Notes under the pieces: model-generated
Seen by the model: only the letters and a program-made list of their open reading frames with translations
Database searches by the model: none
What the model was told of the DNA's origin: nothing
Position numbers and translations under genes: made by a program
Assembly (NCBI GenBank): GCA_963669155.1
Contig: OZ022597.1
Location: 6,601,630 to 6,665,629, forward strand
Direction: 5' to 3'
From: Arbacia lixula
Lineage: Eukaryota > Echinodermata > Echinoidea > Arbacioida > Arbaciidae
DNA length: 64,000 bases
Part shown: positions 22,804 to 35,700 of the stretch, in pieces
Numbering within the stretch: position 1 is the stretch's first letter
Layout of the letters: the number at the start of each line of letters is the position of its first letter

Positions 22804-25800
22804 ATGTTTCAAGCCTGGCTGATCGTCCTCTTCGTTACCTACAACGCATTACCATCAGTCGGTCAGGTAACAGGTAAGTTTTGGAATACTACTCTGTTGT
22901 TCTAAATGTTATGGTGGCCTATAGTATACGGAATGCTGAAAATAACCCAAATATGAAGAATCATAGCTTATTGCATTCCCCTTGGCTCTATATACATGGC
23001 AGATGACGTTGTAGGAGGAAATACAGAAGTAAATAAGAAGGTGAATCACATTTCGAAAGAAAAATATGAGATATGTGGAGAGGTGGACACGGTGGAGGTG
23101 ATGAAGAACCATAAACACCCGATTCCTCTCAATACGCGGAATAAAGGCAAACGTAAGAGTAATTAGTGATGTAGATTGTTATTATATTTTGCCCCAGACG
23201 TCCGCCTTGTGAACGGCCCATCACGCTATGAAGGCACCGTGGAGTACACCACAGATAATGTCATGTGGCAGACGACGTGTGGGGTCAACTTTGGTTTCCA
23301 CGATGCTAGACTTGTCTGTGAACATATCGGAGCCAATGGAACCAACAGGGCCATTGCTAACTCCACTTTTGGGAGTGACCTTGGTCCACCAACCACATTT
23401 CTCAACTGCCGGGAAGGTTCGTTGAGGATTTTGTCGTACATGTCTTCCAAGACGTGACTGCCATTTCTACCATCATGACCATGGCAATGTCACGTATAAA
23501 CCCACATTACATTTCCCTTCAATCATAATGAATTGTGTCAAGAGAAACCAGACATTTTTTTTTGACAAACGGAAGACATATTGTATCTGTTTAACATGCT
23601 AAAAAGAAATATGTCTATGCCTCAGTTTGTAAAATTAAAGAATATATTTTCAGAACTTACCCTGCCCTAGCGTCTCTGTTATGTTGCAATATCTTTTTAA
23701 ACATGTTAAACATTTGTCTATAGATATTTGCCATTCTCCTGTAACACTGAGTCTGTATCCTGAACAGGTGACACCTCTATCGGCGATTGCGGATTATTTG
23801 CTGCTTGTTCGTCACCTGACACGATCGGAGCAGCAATTTGTTACGGTAGGAAGGTTCTTTTTGTATGCTTGTTTGACACTTGTCAACTACAGCCATTTCG
23901 AACTTATATTCCCCTTTCACATCCCCACGCCATCAGCACCTCTCCCCCCTCCCTCACCCCAACCCCACCACTGTCAGCCCCAAGTCATCTTTATCTCAAA
24001 CATCCAGGTCGCTTCTTTGCATTTTGTTATTTAGAAAGGGCATTCAATACCCAGAACAGGCAAAATGTCACTTCAAAGTAGAGTTCAAAACGATAATGAC
24101 AAACTATAATATATAACATAAAACTATCAGTACGAAAATATTTGTGATACACACATTACCTTTCGATTCACTACAAACTTGATAAACACAACTTACTTAC
24201 CCTTTTTTCATGTAGGATTTATGTGGTAATAGGTACAAGTAGTAATACAAGTATAAATGAATAATTGCGTTCATATTTAAGGAGCTGTATTTCAAGAACA
24301 ATTCCGATAACGAATTATATTTCGGAATTCATGATGGCGGCGAGCAACTCAAAGAAATATCGCATTCTTTCATTGCATTCCTCCATCTGTTTAATCCTCT
24401 TCTAAATCCTCATCTAATCCGTTTGTTTCACACACTATGTAGATGAGACCTACCTAGGGTGTTATAAGGATTCCAGAAGCGATCGCGTGCTATCCGGTGA
24501 TCCACTGATAGAGGATAGCACCATGACAATCGATAGATGCATCACCCACTGCAGAGAGTCCACCATGGCTGACTACGTCTATGCAGGATTGGAGTACGCG
24601 GACCAATGCTACTGCGGTGTCGCAGGAGCAGACTACAGTCGGCTCGGGGCAGCGGATAATGGTGATCGTGATTGCCAGACTCATTGTGCAGGGGACGCCG
24701 ATAGCTCATGTGGCGGGAATGATGCCATCGCAGTATTTCAAAGTGCGTAATCATAATTTATTATGAAATATATTATTATTAAAACGGTGCTAATGATCAT
24801 AGTAAGAATATGCTAAAAACAAGTGTATGTTATAATCGTGAAATTTAATTTATGGTATTAAGGTGCTGAGGGGACGGGTGCAATCACACCCGCTAGAACA
24901 ATGCTTCATGGTTCCATCTTTCTATACACGGGGAGTGAACACGTACGAACATAATCTTATTAACTTGCGTCTTTATCATTAGATGAAGTAAGCTTCCCTA
25001 ATAAATTTTTCTTATAAATGTTTATGAAGGACTTACAACTTGTTATGACTTAACAGATGCATGCGATATCAACTGAGGCATTTAGCACAAATCTAACACT
25101 ATGCTTTAAATTTCGGGCTCACCCATACTTCGCTTTCAATTATATTTTCCCCCATTCGGCTTTCTTTTACACACACTCACTTTTATACACAGCACGTATT
25201 TCATGGAATTATGTTTTTATAAGAAAAAACGGCATATGAGATAGATTGAATACATACTATCTGTACCTATACGATTGAACCATGATCTTATATATGTGAC
25301 CGTATTGATGGTATTAATGGTATACAGGTAGAGTACAGTAGGACATCTCTTTTATGTTTGTTTTTTTTAGTTCCTGAAACAAGCCAACTAATCACAACCC
25401 CGTTGACTTCCAGTGAGGATATTGCTACAAGTCCAGGTATTCATAGTGAGAAAATAACTAACAATGTGATTTAATTATTTTGTGCATCTACTAACGGCTA
25501 TAAATTCATGATAATGTTCTCTCCTTGCAAACTTTCACATGAAAAGTTGATTTAAAATATTCCAACTGTATATACTGCACAGAGTTTATTATGAAAAGTT
25601 GAAAACGCTTGACTTTCTTTCCATACAGTACATTTTCATAATCCTATTGAGGAGTATCAATAGTTATTTTGGGAAATCTGTTTTATTTTTTTTCTTCAAA
25701 TTTTAACGCTATAATTTTGCTTTCATCGCATTTTCTCTTTACTTAAATCAAGCTTTTACGGGTAATCACATATTTCTGATTTCAGTCCATATTTCAAAAT

Positions 25801-26055
25801 GATCGGTATTTTTTCGTAAACAAGTTTTGCAAATCCCATATTTCAATGTTGTCATAAAAACCAGTTACTTAAAATGTCTATTCTCTGTATGATATACAAA
25901 ATTACAAAAGATCATTGTAAAGAAAGAAGGAAGAAAGAACTACACTGAGAGGGACAGGTTTATAGTAATATCTATGAACAAAGGGAAAGACGGGTACGTA
26001 TGTATTCTTTTCTCGAAATTGTTATCAGGTCCCAACGGCTGAAAACGTGCCTTTG

Positions 26056-26094
<39 letters not shown>

Positions 26095-29000
26095 CTTATT
26101 ATCTATTATTTACACAGACGAATTACAACCATGTTTAGATATGTTTTTCTAACTCATTGTTTATTGTAAGGGCGCACCTGTAAAGCAGTTTTTTAACTGA
26201 GGTTGCCTACCCTGTATTTTAAGAGAAGACTTGAATAAATAAATAAATAATAAATTGTTTATTGTTTATATGTGTCTATAGTATCGCTATATATTGTTGT
26301 GTTATTGTGCTGGTGAAAAGCAAATTTCTATGATTTTGGACTGAATAAAATATATTGTATCTTGTATCTTGTAATCTTATAGTTCCACGGAAACCTGTGA
26401 GGAAATCCTTCTGGGTTCATTATTTCACCCGTTGGGAATATTAAATGAATCATGAGGTAAATATCTTAGTCGTATCACCGTACATTTATCTTTACAGCGG
26501 CACCAACAACGTCAGCTATTCAACAGTCAACTACAACAGGCCTCAGTACTGTTTCTTCAACACACGGAGAAGATAGTACCCGGCCAGGTAAATATACTTC
26601 ATGTTTCACATCCTAACCATTGCCTAACATGGTTAGCATACTGTCATACTCTGACAAAAGGAAGCAAGTGACAAACCACTCAAATCTGGGTTATTGATAT
26701 TCTTAGATTGTACCCAGCATTCCCTACATACAGCCAAAATATGGGCAAAAAATATTCATCTTGCTGTTAGATATTCAATCCAACATGATGTGGTTTTGCA
26801 CTGATGCCAATGCAAGTAAAATACACATTTTGCTCATTTACAAAAAAGACTCTTTTGTTAGTTGCTTCCTTTTGTCATAGTAGGGAAGCATAGCTAGAGA
26901 CACAACTTATTGCGTTTGAATACTTTGCAAACACATAATTATGAACGTAAGTAAACTTGTTAGGCAGTATGTGTATAGGTGTATGTGTTTTCCAAGTTTC
27001 CGTTGTGATAAACATGCAAAATAATACATTTATACTACTGAAACGCAGGCATTACGAAATGGGTTCATTCATTATGTGTGACACGTCACACGAAATCTAT
27101 ATTCGGTGAAGAAGATTTGCTCAATATGATAATGTTCGCTCATCAAACAACCGATTCGTGCATGAAGTGTAGAACATACTCCTAATCTCATCAATAAAGA
27201 TGAAAATGTTGAGTACTCGATGGTTGGACACACTGGAATCTATATGTTTGGTAACTAACGTGCTTTCACTGTTGCTGTTGTTGTTATTGATGGATCTGTT
27301 GGCATGGTTGACACTCTTCAGTCGGAAGTGTGACGTCATTTTAGCAATATTGTCAAGACAACACATTCTAAACAATGCGGGTAGGGCAAGCAGCGGTGAG
27401 CACACTGGGTATTCTTATTGGGAATGCCCGACACTAGCCAATATCGGACCGGTAAACCTCTCTCTGGAGTGAGTTTGTTTAGAACCAGTTGTCTTGACAA
27501 CATGTTCATATGACGACACCACTTCGGTACTCTATAATAATATGCGCTATCTTGGTGGCTGGGCACATACGTTTTTAACACATGAAGTGGCCTCAGGCAG
27601 AGATTTCGCTTCATCAATACTGGAAAAGCTGTCTACCAAGACCACTGTTTATAAAGACCACTCAAATTGGGAAGCACTCGTTATTCTGAAGGCTCGTTAT
27701 TCCGAAGTTTCGAATACTCCAAAGGTTCGTTAGTCCGAAAAAGACATAAGGTTCGTTATTCCGAATGTTCGTTAGTCCGAAAAACGTACAAAGGGTTAGC
27801 TAGCCCGAAAACGTAAAAAGGTTCGTTAGTCCGAAAACGCCTTTCCGGTTTTCGCGGCTTCGCCACAGTTTATTTCAGTTCTGTACTCACGAACCATATT
27901 TCGTTCTCGGATTAACGAACCTTCGGAGTAACGAGCCTTATTTCGTTTTCGGATTAACGAACCTTTGGAATAACGAACCCTATTTTATTTTCGGATTAAA
28001 GAACCTTCGGAATAACGAACTTTCCCTCCAATTGACTGCCTCCGGCTCATTAACATGTGATTGCTAATTTGTGTACAAACATAATTGTTGCTTAATCATG
28101 TTGATATATCCTATGGGACAGGACTGAAGTTATTACCAGGTAAATTTGCATTGTTTTTACAACCACCACTAATTTAATCACCATCATCACCATCATTACC
28201 CAAATTGTCATGTCGCCTTACAGAGACCATATATACCACGGATTTCATCAGCCCAACCCAACCTGCACAGTTGTGTGCACATCCTTCAAATGGTGGGTGT
28301 GCGATTTGATCTCCAATCATTTATCGTCAAAATTCTGTAAATAATTATGATTTTCTTTGTTATCCCTTCTTACAATTGAGCCTCAAACAATTATGATGTG
28401 TGGCAAATCAATTAAATGAAGCACAGATTTATTAACATGCCTTGCTTGAAAACATTAAAGAAGTGACAACAGATTGAATAAAAAAATGAATTGAATGAAT
28501 AGAACATAAGAAGAATGAAAAATGTCAAACATTTTTTGAAGATGACATATAAAGGTATTTTTAAGGCCCACATACGATTTGTAAACCGGTCTTCCTTAGA
28601 TTTTGGCTCTCTCTTCCTCTTTCCAGATTAGCCCCATTTTTTTTCTCTCTCTTTCTCTCTCTTTCTCTTAACATGTATTTCACTGGTCTTTCTTTTTATT
28701 CTGACATGTACACTTTGATATCTCTCCTCGTGAATCTCAGGCCCCTTCGTTGGTCTCGGACTTGTGACCGTACTGTTTGCCATATACAGCGTCACCGTGA
28801 CTGTTCTTCTCCTGAGGACCCGGTGAGTTATCTGACATTTATAGGAGGAGCCAGCAGAACTCACACTACTTTCTTCGGCTGAGCCAGGCAGAGTACGCTC
28901 CTTCTAGCTTTTAGTTTGTAACGCATGATGTAGGACAGCACGGTACATCCTTAGAAAGCTAATGTATTAATTACTTCACGAGAAACTTGATCGAAATGTA

Positions 29001-29545
29001 AAGAAATATATGAGATATTAATTGTTTTACGTGCATCATTGCGTGAGCATGTCTATGTTTATTGCAATATTTAAAACATGATTATGAATTGGAATTTAGG
29101 AAGATAACAAATGGTGAAATGTCAGTAACATGTAAAATACTATAAAAGGGTTATCGTTTATATTTCCGACAGTGTTTCCATACGTAACAAGCATATACCA
29201 CATAAATAATTTTCTCTCACTTTTGCTTGCCGTCACTCTCTCTCCTTCTCTCCCAGTCGGTCGTCCATGGAGAAGCAGCCGCCAGAGGGCGTGAAGCCAG
29301 AGGGAGACACCTACACCGACCTGGACATCAAACTCCACACACCCACTCCTGAGAATAAAGGCCCGCTATATCAAGACCTGCTGCCGACAGAAGAAGCTCC
29401 CAATCCGCCTGACCAATCATCGGCGAGTAGGACGGAAACAGACGATAGGTGTTACGTCAATCAGCAAATGGCCAATCAACAGAAAGCGATGAGACAGCGT
29501 ACAAAACCAGAAGGGGACCTGCAACATTATGAGGATTTCGTTTAG
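22804..29545 (+). CDS. SRCR-WSC type I membrane receptor with tyrosine-motif tail
   Basis: Ten exons: 22,804-22,873; 23,198-23,416; 23,768-23,845; 24,443-24,742; 25,371-25,436; 26,498-26,587; 28,122-28,139 (18-nt microexon, tentative); 28,224-28,292; 28,741-28,822; 29,257-29,545. All junctions before the membrane exon are phase 1, and the frame closes at 426 residues. Residues 1-20 are a signal peptide (MFQAWLIVLFVTYNA...). Residues 24-122 form one SRCR domain with six cysteines (group A pattern) and NGT/NST glycosylation sites. Residues 123-222 form a WSC domain with eight cysteines, starting YLGCYKDS. Residues 223-303 are a Thr/Ser-rich stalk with one cysteine. Residues about 306-328 span the membrane. 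The cytosolic tail has Tyr350 (YTDL), Tyr369 (YQDL), Tyr397 (YVNQ, a Grb2-SH2-type YxN) and Tyr422 (YEDF). SRCR and WSC bind extracellular ligands or glycans, so a pattern-recognition or adhesion receptor is plausible but inferred. The exon 2 donor (GTTCGT) is weak. Confidence 0.85.
26058..26092. repeat. TA microsatellite in intron
   Basis: Pure (TA)n in the fifth intron of the receptor gene. Confidence 0.95.
26650..26890. mobile_element. TIR element, family G (copy 1), intronic
   Basis: The left end GACAAAAGGAAGCAAGTGAC and the right end GTTGCTTCCTTTTGTCA are inverted. The interior shares AGATATTCAATCCAACATGA and TGATGTGG with the copy at 46,120-46,370. A right-end fragment lies near 15,225-15,265. 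Confidence 0.8.
27675..28025. mobile_element. Foldback element built of tandem GGTTCGTTAGTCCGAAAA units, intronic
   Basis: The left half repeats GGTTCGTTA(G/T)TCCGAA-type units four to five times. The right half repeats the reverse complement (TTCGGATTAACGAACCTT) about four times. The two halves are joined by a spacer near 27,840-27,890. The whole can fold into a long hairpin. It lies in the sixth intron of the receptor gene. Confidence 0.85.
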
Positions 29546-29629
29546 ATGAGAAATTGCAGAAGTATAATATATTTTTTACAAGCTAGCTCCTCAATATTTG
29601 ATGTCCCATGTGATGGATTTGCTTCAGTC

Positions 29630-29635
29630 AATAAA
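29630..29635 (+). promoter_or_regulatory. AATAAA polyadenylation signal of the receptor gene
   Basis: A canonical hexamer 85 bases after the stop codon. Confidence 0.65.
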
Positions 29636-29966
29636 ATTGATTGACCCCTGACTGAGTTTGCGCCTTAAAGTTCATTTTGACGACTTCAGATAAACTTTTT
29701 ACCGACTATTCACATTGATCGTATATCACACCTTGTACATATCATTCGACCGCCCCTCCCACTCCAACGTTATGACATCATAACGTGCGTATTATAACTG
29801 CCTAATTAAAAGTAATGTATGTGATTATATTATAAATATAAATATTTTCCTCCTTTTGCAATTGCGTAATCCGGTATAGTGCCACGATCGTGCACTATAC
29901 CAGCAATATCTTGTGTACAAAATATAGCTGCGTATTGAACCACCAGGGGCCCATTGCATATAACTT

Positions 29967-30100
29967 TTGCCAGACTTATTTTTGCCATAGAAATACTATG
30001 GCGAAAGCCATACTTTTTTGCCAGAGTTTCAAAATCAGTCCAAAATTCATGGCAAAAAAACTCTGGCAATTTTTTTAAATAGTTGCCAGAGTTTTTAATT
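29967..30100. repeat. Subterminal TTGCCAGAGTTT motifs, left end
   Basis: TTTTGCCAGA-type motifs occur at about 29,967 and 30,013-30,029, AAACTCTGGCAATTTT at about 30,058-30,075, and TTGCCAGAGTTTT at about 30,083-30,097, in both orientations. Matching motifs crowd the right end. In Harbinger elements the Myb-like protein binds subterminal repeats, so these are candidate binding sites. Confidence 0.7.
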
Positions 30101-31070
30101 TTGTATAACCTTGGACGAGGATGCGCGCCGATATCGGCTGCTATCGCGATCGGTATCGCCGTCTGCTGAAGAAAAGATGGAGACTCCATACAGTGTAAGT
30201 ATGATACTTGTTTTCGTGATATGTTTTGATATTTGTCATTTTGACCATTCCAAGTTGATACATTGTGTGCCAAAATAACTATGTTTTGTTTTGAATCAGT
30301 GCTCGCACCGTGAAAGTGAGATTAACTTTTTTTTTTTAAACGTTTGATTTTGTGTCGCGAGCACGACCAAGCGCCTGCGGTGGTTAGCGTCTCGGCCACG
30401 TCTATTGCCGCCGGAGCTTCGGCATGGTGATGTGACCGCGCTGCTCGAACCTGCTGCGCAACCAGCACCAGCTGGGGCTTGTTAGTTGTTGCATAAAACT
30501 TTTGCATCGACACGTTTGGAAAGTTAATTTATCGAATTATTGTATTTCTCATGCTATGATCACATATTCTACATTATGATTAGTATCAGAACATTAAAGT
30601 TTCAGGTTGTTTAAACAAAGTTTCCATGTTAAAATCGAATCAGGCAAATGAAGACTAGAATTTTTGAAATCTAGTAGGCCTAGGTCAGGTGTGTTCTTTA
30701 AAGTTAAAACATAGACCGCTTTCTGTAACCTTTCTCGAACTTTTTGTACGGGTAGCTAGCTCGCTGGTGTACGGAAGCGTACTGCCATGACTGCTCACTC
30801 CACACTGGATGCTGGCCGATGCTCTATTTAAATCATGGAATACATCGTAGTCTCTCTTTTATTTTACATCCCTTTGTCAGTTTGTTAGACTTTCTGACAA
30901 AGAGCAAACATGTACTAACGTTAAAATTAAGCTGGTTTTATTATTGGCTACTTGCACAATCTTCGTGTAGGACTTTGCGTGAGAAACTTGGGCATGTCTG
31001 TACATTGTATTTGTATGTGATTTCGTACCTGGCAAATTTTATGTCTGTCATGTTAGAAATCTAATTAAGT

Positions 31071-31102
<32 letters not shown>

Positions 31103-31585
31103 TTATTACTACTAATTCGAGGGCATGCATAGGCTTCAGCCTATGCCATCTCGGGTTCCATGAACATAGTAGCACCTCCAGATCTGTCTATCCAGCATGT
31201 TAAGTGACGTTAATTTACGGCATACAGCACACAGTTCAATCAAGACTGGCAAGATCAGTACCACTCTCTAAACCTGTAGACCTTTTGCTGAATTGTTTTC
31301 CTGCGTTGTATACATAGTTTGCCTACAATTTGTCGGGAACAACACGCTCGAATGGGCGGCCTATTATGTGCTGTAATTTACCACTGAGGCAGTGTGGCTG
31401 TTGCATTGTGCTGTTTTAATTTGTGTTGTATCATTTTGGAGGCCTGTGGGTCTGGTATAGGTTGGGCCAGAAAATTAAGTGCTCACAGAATGGTTGGTTT
31501 TGTAGCAAATCACAGTACATGTGTATTAAATTTATAGCAAGAAAATAAACATTTTCAATGATTCGTTTTCTATCTTTAGAGTTTC

Positions 31586-33967
31586 ATGATGACCAAAAGA
31601 TGCCCAAACTTGACCACGTAACCAGATGGGTTTGTTAAAACCCACAAAGCTGTCCTGTTTGGGAAGGCAGGGAATTGCTCAAAGAAGGTAAGTCTGACCT
31701 GCTTTTACATCACTTCTCTCTGTACTCTTCCTCTTTCATTTCCATTTTGCATATTTTGTATGACTTACTTGATTGCTATTAACCAAATTCTGATGAAGAT
31801 GTGCAACAAATTGTTTTAACTCAATTCGAATCAGCCACACTTATACCACCATTCAACATTTATTCAGATTGATGAAGACAAATAATGGGCCTGACGTAAG
31901 ACAATAATTTCAATAATTTGTTATGAAATGCACCTTTTAATATTCAATTATGAAAGAAAATGGTGCTTCAGATCACCATCTGTCATTAGATGCACACATG
32001 TATGTAGGTAGATATAATTCATATAAAGCATTATTTCTTTATAGAATGATTAAATTTGTTCATTGGCCAATGCATGAATTTCCACTCTAATCATAAAAAG
32101 AAATTTGCTTCTTTTGAAAGATTACTCTACCTACACAAGTAAAATTTGTAAACGTGTGCCATACGTTTAAAATGATTTCCATAGTATTTAAGACATTAAG
32201 AACAATGACATACATATTTGTGATTAATTATTTTGTGTACAGATCAAGGAGAGGAAGGAGGCAGCATGGGCCTTGGGCCTGCAATCGCTGAAGGCAGCAG
32301 GGGTGCCGCCAGGCAGAAGCATTAAAGATTTGCGTCTCGCGTGGAATGAGCTGGCCGCGAAGGCCAGGAAATACACAGATGCTAAGACGAAAACAGGTGA
32401 AATGTGATTGTAGAATACAAATTTGACATCTCAATATTTACGCTTCACAAACCTCCTCAGGAGAAGTGAAAAGTTATCCTTGTTTACATTTATTTCATTT
32501 GGAAGAAGCAGTAAATAATATAATGTACATTATTTACAGTTTATCAAACTAACAACTGATAAACCTAAATAAACTAAATTAATAATGCAACTGAACAAAC
32601 TTAAGGTAAGATGTCTTCAAAGTACTTATATGTAGTAGAGATGAGTAGATAAGAGTACAATTTAATGATTTTTTGAGTACTGAAATCATCTGGTTGAAAT
32701 AAAACTTAATCATTCATAAATACAGAAAACTGAATAAAGTACAAGGAAATAATCTGTACTACAATAATCTCATACAAGTTCAAATCAATAATCTTGAAGT
32801 ACGTACATCATAATCAAAGTTAGTGTGTATAAATCTAATGCCTCTACTCCATCAGTTTGATATGGCCAAAATCAATGCCTTCAATGTTTTTCCCTTACTT
32901 TGTATAAAGCACATGTATACAAGAACACTGTGTAATGTACATTATGCAATATATTTCCTGTTTCTTCATCAATATGATAGGCGATGGACCTCTTCCACAA
33001 CCAAACGAGAAGTTGGAGGCAGGGCTGGGGGCCCTCAGCAAAGAGGCCCTAGACGGCATCACTGGGATGGAGGAGGAAGCTGGCCTCCCCACTGGTTCAC
33101 AGGTATAGTTCAAAAATAGGTACTAATAGATGATGAAAAGGGATGTCAACTTTTCAATTAGGGTGTTTATTTATACAGCAAAATCTGCCTTTGTAATTTC
33201 TCTACAGGAAAAAAGACTATATTGATACAATCTTTGTTTTACTAGAACTCTACTTCTAATACACTTGGTATTATTAATCCATTAGAAGAGAAGCAGAAGA
33301 AAAGCAGAAGAAAATATATATTAGTGCATACTTTGTAAACATTCTAACACTAATGTGATTTTGGTGGAAGAGAATATCGTAAGACATAGAATATGTCATG
33401 ATATTTCTGCTTTTATCTTTAATAAATGATTTATTGGCCAGAGTTTGCATTTTTCATACTGCAAATAAAGTCTGATATCAGATCCAGAATAATTTGAAGA
33501 GACACTAGGTGAGGTGTCACTGAGTTATGAGAATGAAGATTATTTTGATTATTTACCTAAATTCTGTCTGAGATTTATTAGACATGACAAGAAGAAATTT
33601 TTCATCAGATCTTGAAGAAATTAACTTTCTTCATTGCAAAGATAATTTATAATGAATATCATTCTTTGTTTTGCTTCTATCCAAGGTCTCTCTTAATACA
33701 GAGGCCTGCGAGCTGCTCATGCAAACGGGGCAGGGGAAGGAGCCGCTGGGGCAGCAAAAGGAGCCAGAGGCAGAAGTGTATGAAGTGGTGGGGCAGGGGT
33801 TGCCAGACCCAGGGCCAATGCAGCCTACCATAGTAGTGCATGGTGCAGAATACGAGGATCGCCGCCTCATAATTGAGGAGAAGAAACTACAAATCGAAAA
33901 AATAAAGCTTGAGGCATTGCTTCGAAGTGAGAAATTGATCTCTGATTATGTTCAGACCTCTCATTGA
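31586..33967 (+). pseudogene. Myb/SANT-like DNA-binding protein of the Harbinger element (nonsense-disrupted)
   Basis: Four exons: 31,586-31,687; 32,243-32,396; 32,981-33,102; 33,686-33,967, with consistent phases (0, 1, 0). The product would be about 219 residues. Residues 1-80 resemble the zeste/NAIF1-type Myb/SANT-like domain (KRCPNLTT, HKAVLFGKAGNCSKK, KEAAWALGLQSLKAAG, IKDLRLAWNELAAKARKY). An acidic, proline/glutamine-rich linker follows, and then a C-terminal coiled coil with charged heptads (IIEEKKLQIEKIKLEALL). Codon 12 (31,619-31,621) is TAA, in the middle of the first helix region, with no in-frame ATG soon after it. The copy is therefore dead unless the stop is a sequencing error. 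An AATAAA lies at 34,056-34,061. In the superfamily this protein guides the nuclease to the transposon ends and nucleus. Confidence 0.8.
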
Positions 33968-34191
33968 AAAATTACCAATCTTGTTTCACAAGATGAGTGT
34001 CTTATACTATTTAAATTGTTTCTTTTTTCTTCATTGTTTTTGACACAAGAATCAAAATAAATGTGTGCTGCAAATGAGTTTTCCACAAAAACCCAATTTA
34101 ACCAAATAACAAAGTCAATGAATGTCTATTTTAAGTTGTTTGTAAATTTCCAGTTTCTTCTCCTTGACGTGTTGTTCAGCATTTCTCATAT

Positions 34192-34335
34192 GGAGGGCTC
34201 CCACAAGCAGCCATATTGGAGAACAAAATAATAAAAACCTGTGCATTAGACCATGAAAACAATAACTTTTCATGGTCTGATGCACAGGTTGCTATTGTTC
34301 GTCCTCCAATATGGCTGTTTGTGGGAACCCTCTAT
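34192..34335. mobile_element. ~140-bp palindromic MITE nested in the Harbinger element
   Basis: GGAGGGCTCCCACAAGCAGC at the left matches inverted CTGTTTGTGGGAACCCTC at the right. AACCTGTGCATTAGACCATG pairs with CATGGTCTGATGCACAGGTT. A half copy occurs at 60,745-60,825. Confidence 0.9.
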
Positions 34336-34974
34336 TCTGCACCATGCGTACAGTATGCACATTGATATCAGATCAAGGAAATTCCATGTTTCATTTAACA
34401 TTTTACGGGAGGGCAATGCCATTAATTTTTGAACACATTCAGAATGTCAAATTCATATGCTGAGTACAGAGAGTTCAAATGTCTATTTACACCTACTGTT
34501 ACTAACAGTGTTAGCCTTCAAATCTCTTTCATTTGTGAGACAAACTCTAATATAAACATGCAGTGTTTGGGTTTTTGCAGTGGAAACCAAATAAATTTGT
34601 CTTATTTGAAAAATGTATGTTATATGAATTGCCATGACACCAGCAATGCTGTAAATGACAAGCTATGTTTCAGACGCACCTGAAGACACTGTAGGGACAA
34701 AGACTGAGGCTTGTCCGTGTCCTTTTTGTGTGATATAACTAATAGAACGTCAAGATGTTGAGTTGTGACTTTATTTTGATATTGCAATGTAGGTTTGATC
34801 CACAATGATGGGAAAGAAACAATAATATAAATTTTTCTTGCTACAGCACCCAAATGTGTTAGAAAAGGTACCATAAAGCGTAATTTAACTAATTATGGAA
34901 TTGCCCAGAAATATATTTCCCTGGTTTCATGTCCATGCAATAATTATTTTACTAATAATGAATGGATACTAAAG

Positions 34975-35251
34975 CTAGTGGAAGTAGTCCTCAACCAGCA
35001 TTGCTCTCAGTGTAGCACCTCCATTAGCTGCATTATGGGCCACGGGTGGATCAGGCTGTTGAACTGGCTCTGGCTCAAACTCAACCTCGGGCTGCCTGTA
35101 GTCTTTACTCAAGTTGTGGAGCAATGCACAAGCTGTAATGACCCTTCAGGCCGTCTCTGGTCTCAACTGCATTCCCTGCAAAAGACACCTAAACTTGTGT
35201 TTTAATTGTCCATTCACTTGCTCGATGATGACCCTTGTAGATGCATATGCG
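34975..35251 (-). pseudogene. HARBI1-like nuclease, C-terminal exon
   Basis: The acceptor is at 35,252-35,253 (CTCTTTACAG). The exon reads AYASTRVIIEQVNGQLKHKF, then RCLLQGMQLRPETA, a stop (TGA), RVITACALLHNLSKDY, an acidic Pro-rich stretch and a final TAG. This is the conserved HARBI1 C-terminus (RvxIE..fG.LK.RF ... ACxxLHN), which includes the glutamate of the DDE triad in IEQ. The internal TGA breaks it. Confidence 0.8.
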
Positions 35252-35389
35252 CTGTAAAGAGAAAAAATGGTAAAAGAAAAAGCATTAACTGTCAGTGAAG
35301 AGATCTTTTTTTTTTTTTTTTTATAGAACTTTGTCATTAATCTGACATATCCAAGCCAGTCTTTCAATGCAAGATTCTTTTGTAAAAAA

Positions 35390-35700
35390 AAGGTACAATT
35401 TTCTCCAATTATTTCCCTTGCTATAGGTTATCAAGTGATGCTGAATATACAGTACAAGAACTACATAGAGTTCTTAAAAGACGTTGTGTCATCGACAAAA
35501 GAATAGCCCATATTTAAGAAGATGTACAATGTTCTCTAATTATTTGCTTTGCTATAGGTTATCAAGTGATGCTGAATGTACAGTGGAAGAACTGCAACAA
35601 GTTCTTAAAAGACGTTGTTTCATCGATAAAGAATAACCTACATTTAAGAAGATGTACAATGTTCTCAAACTGTGAGCCTTGTCATAAGCTATTGCAAAGG
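35390..35700 (+). repeat. 131-bp tandem repeat, about 2.3 copies
   Basis: CTATAGGTTATCAAGTGATG recurs at 35,421 and 35,552, and GATGTACAATGTTCTC recurs at 35,520 and 35,651, all with a 131-bp step. Each unit has a short open stretch after a TATAG acceptor-like site. I see no evidence that it is an exon. Confidence 0.85.

Noticed and set aside
34978-35205. Plus-strand open frame of 75 codons
   Set aside because: It is the antisense shadow of the HARBI1-like C-terminal exon.
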